Assembly (NCBI GenBank): GCA_023142175.1
Contig: JAGLJX010000413.1
Coordinates: 1 to 6,419 of the forward strand
Source: Emcibacter sp.
GTDB taxonomy: Bacteria > Pseudomonadota > Alphaproteobacteria > Sphingomonadales > Emcibacteraceae
Length of the DNA stretch: 6,419 nucleotides
Direction: 5' to 3'
Shown here: in pieces, positions 5,470-6,419 of the stretch
Position numbering within the stretch: the stretch's first letter is position 1
Layout: each line of letters starts with the position of its first letter
Program-made: the position numbers and the translations under genes
Notes under the pieces: model-generated
The model's input: only the letters and a program-made list of their open reading frames with translations
The model's database searches: none
Told to the model about the DNA's origin: nothing

Positions 5470-6419
5470 CTAATCATGTGACCGGATGAATTTCTTCACT
5501 TTGGGGGCGATTTTATTGCGCCATTTGCTGCCGTTGAAAATGCCGTAATGACCAACCTGTTTTTGCTCATAATGGGTTTTCATGGCTTTGGGGATATTAG
5601 AACAAAGGTCATGGGCCGCCTTGGTCTGGCCGATGCCTGAAATATCATCCAGCTCACCTTCTACTGTCATCAGGGCAGTCTTGGTGATGGCTGAGGTATC
5701 AACAGGACGACCGTTTGAAACCCATTCGCCCTTTGGCAATAGATGTCTCTGAAACACCACATCCACGGTCTGCAGAAAATATTCCGCCGGAAGGTCCATC
5801 ACCGCCAGATATTCTTCGTAAAACAGGCGATGTTTATCAACATTTTCATCGTCGCCTTCCACCAGATGATCAAACATCTTTTTATGGGCTTCCACATGAT
5901 CTTCCATATTCATATTCAGGAAGGCCGATAATTGAAGAAAGCCCGGATAAACCACCCGCATACAGCCTTTGTTGGGCCATGGCACATGATGGGTTACATG
6001 TTGCTTGAACCAGCTGAGGCTACGTTCTGCACTGAGCTTATTAACCTCTGTAGGGCAATTTCTTGTATCAATTGGCCCGCCCATCATTGTCATGGACGCG
6101 GGCACGCAGGGGTTATCATCCGCCGACATGATAGCTATTGCCGCCAAAACCGGAACCGACGGCTGGCAAACCGCAAGCACATGGGTATTGGGGCCGAGAT
6201 GCTCAAGCATCTCGATGACATAATCAATATAATCATCCAGATCAAACTTGCCCTGAAACAGCGGCACATCACGGGCATCATTCCAGTCGGTGACATAAAC
6301 CTTATGATCGGGCAACATGGCATCCACCGTACCGCGCAGCAGGGTGGCATAATGGCCGGACATGGGGGCGACAATAAGAAGCTTCGGGTCATCATTCTTG
6401 ATGTCACGCTTAAAATATT
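5470..6419 (-). CDS. phaZ: Intracellular poly(3-hydroxyalkanoate) depolymerase (5' end beyond window)
   Basis: Alpha/beta-hydrolase that breaks down stored polyhydroxybutyrate-type granules to release hydroxyacids. The frame stays open to the right edge: residues YFKRDIKNDDPKLLIVAP precede the MSGHYATLLRG segment, so the internal ATG at 6363 is not the start. 315 residues are visible and about 100 N-terminal ones are missing, judged against the 419-residue Ralstonia eutropha enzyme. Numbering from the internal Met, the nucleophile is Cys66 in LAVCQPSVP (a Cys instead of the usual lipase-box Ser), Asp239 in EGELDDISG and His272 in VGHYGIFNG. The spacing (33 residues from Asp to His, 173 from Cys to Asp) agrees with Cys183-Asp355-His388 recalled for R. 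eutropha PhaZ1. PMSGHYATLLRGTV, LPDHKVYVTDWNDAR and MGGPIDTR are strongly family-specific. An intrinsic terminator follows, so it is a transcription unit separate from metZ. Promoter is outside the window. Confidence 0.93.
   Translation of the reverse strand, partial: YFKRDIKNDDPKLLIVAPMSGHYATLLRGTVDAMLPDHKVYVTDWNDARDVPLFQGKFDLDDYIDYVIEMLEHLGPNTHVLAVCQPSVPVLAAIAIMSADDNPCVPASMTMMGGPIDTRNCPTEVNKLSAERSLSWFKQHVTHHVPWPNKGCMRVVYPGFLQLSAFLNMNMEDHVEAHKKMFDHLVEGDDENVDKHRLFYEEYLAVMDLPAEYFLQTVDVVFQRHLLPKGEWVSNGRPVDTSAITKTALMTVEGELDDISGIGQTKAAHDLCSNIPKAMKTHYEQKQVGHYGIFNGSKWRNKIAPKVKKFIRSHD

Noticed and set aside
5470..6363. Taking the ATG at 6363 as the start of the PHA depolymerase
   Set aside because: The frame stays open to the window edge and the upstream residues (DPKLLIVAP) match the family, so the gene is cut by the window, not short.

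Overview
This window reads as an ordinary chromosomal stretch of a Gram-negative bacterium, most likely an alphaproteobacterium. The pointers are the metZ-apaG pair, a TrkH with the GGCAGSTSCGIK signature, an intracellular Cys-type PHA depolymerase and moderate, roughly even base composition. The order and genus cannot be fixed from the sequence alone. Coding density is very high; the longest non-coding gap is 162 bp.

Layout. At the left edge, argE (acetylornithine deacetylase, 3' end cut off by the window) runs on the minus strand. It is divergent, across only 59 bp, from a plus-strand gene at 1061-1570 for a small helix-turn-helix protein resembling the phage CII/CP76 regulator family. That gene converges with trkH, and their stop codons abut with no base between them. 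From 5307 down to 1571 the minus strand carries a tightly packed set read in the order metZ (O-succinylhomoserine sulfhydrylase), apaG, folE (GTP cyclohydrolase I), trkH (Trk potassium channel subunit). Junctions are a 1-base TAATG overlap, an 18-base gap and a 24-base gap. A promoter-like element with an inverted repeat over its -10 box precedes metZ. Upstream of that, a clear intrinsic terminator ends the last gene, a PHA depolymerase (phaZ) whose 5' end lies beyond the right edge.

How the genes fit together. The four-gene set is probably one transcript but mixes methionine synthesis, ApaG, pterin synthesis and potassium uptake, so it looks like a housekeeping cluster, not one pathway. argE serves arginine synthesis and phaZ mobilises stored polyester. 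Two of the four genes (folE and trkH) start with TTG. A 7-codon ORF overlaps the folE stop and ends just before trkH, suggesting translational coupling.

No mobile element, CRISPR array, RNA gene or new defence or biosynthetic system is visible. The items most worth a second look are the dyad at the metZ promoter, the CII-like regulator divergent from argE, and the unusual translation starts in the metZ-trkH cluster.
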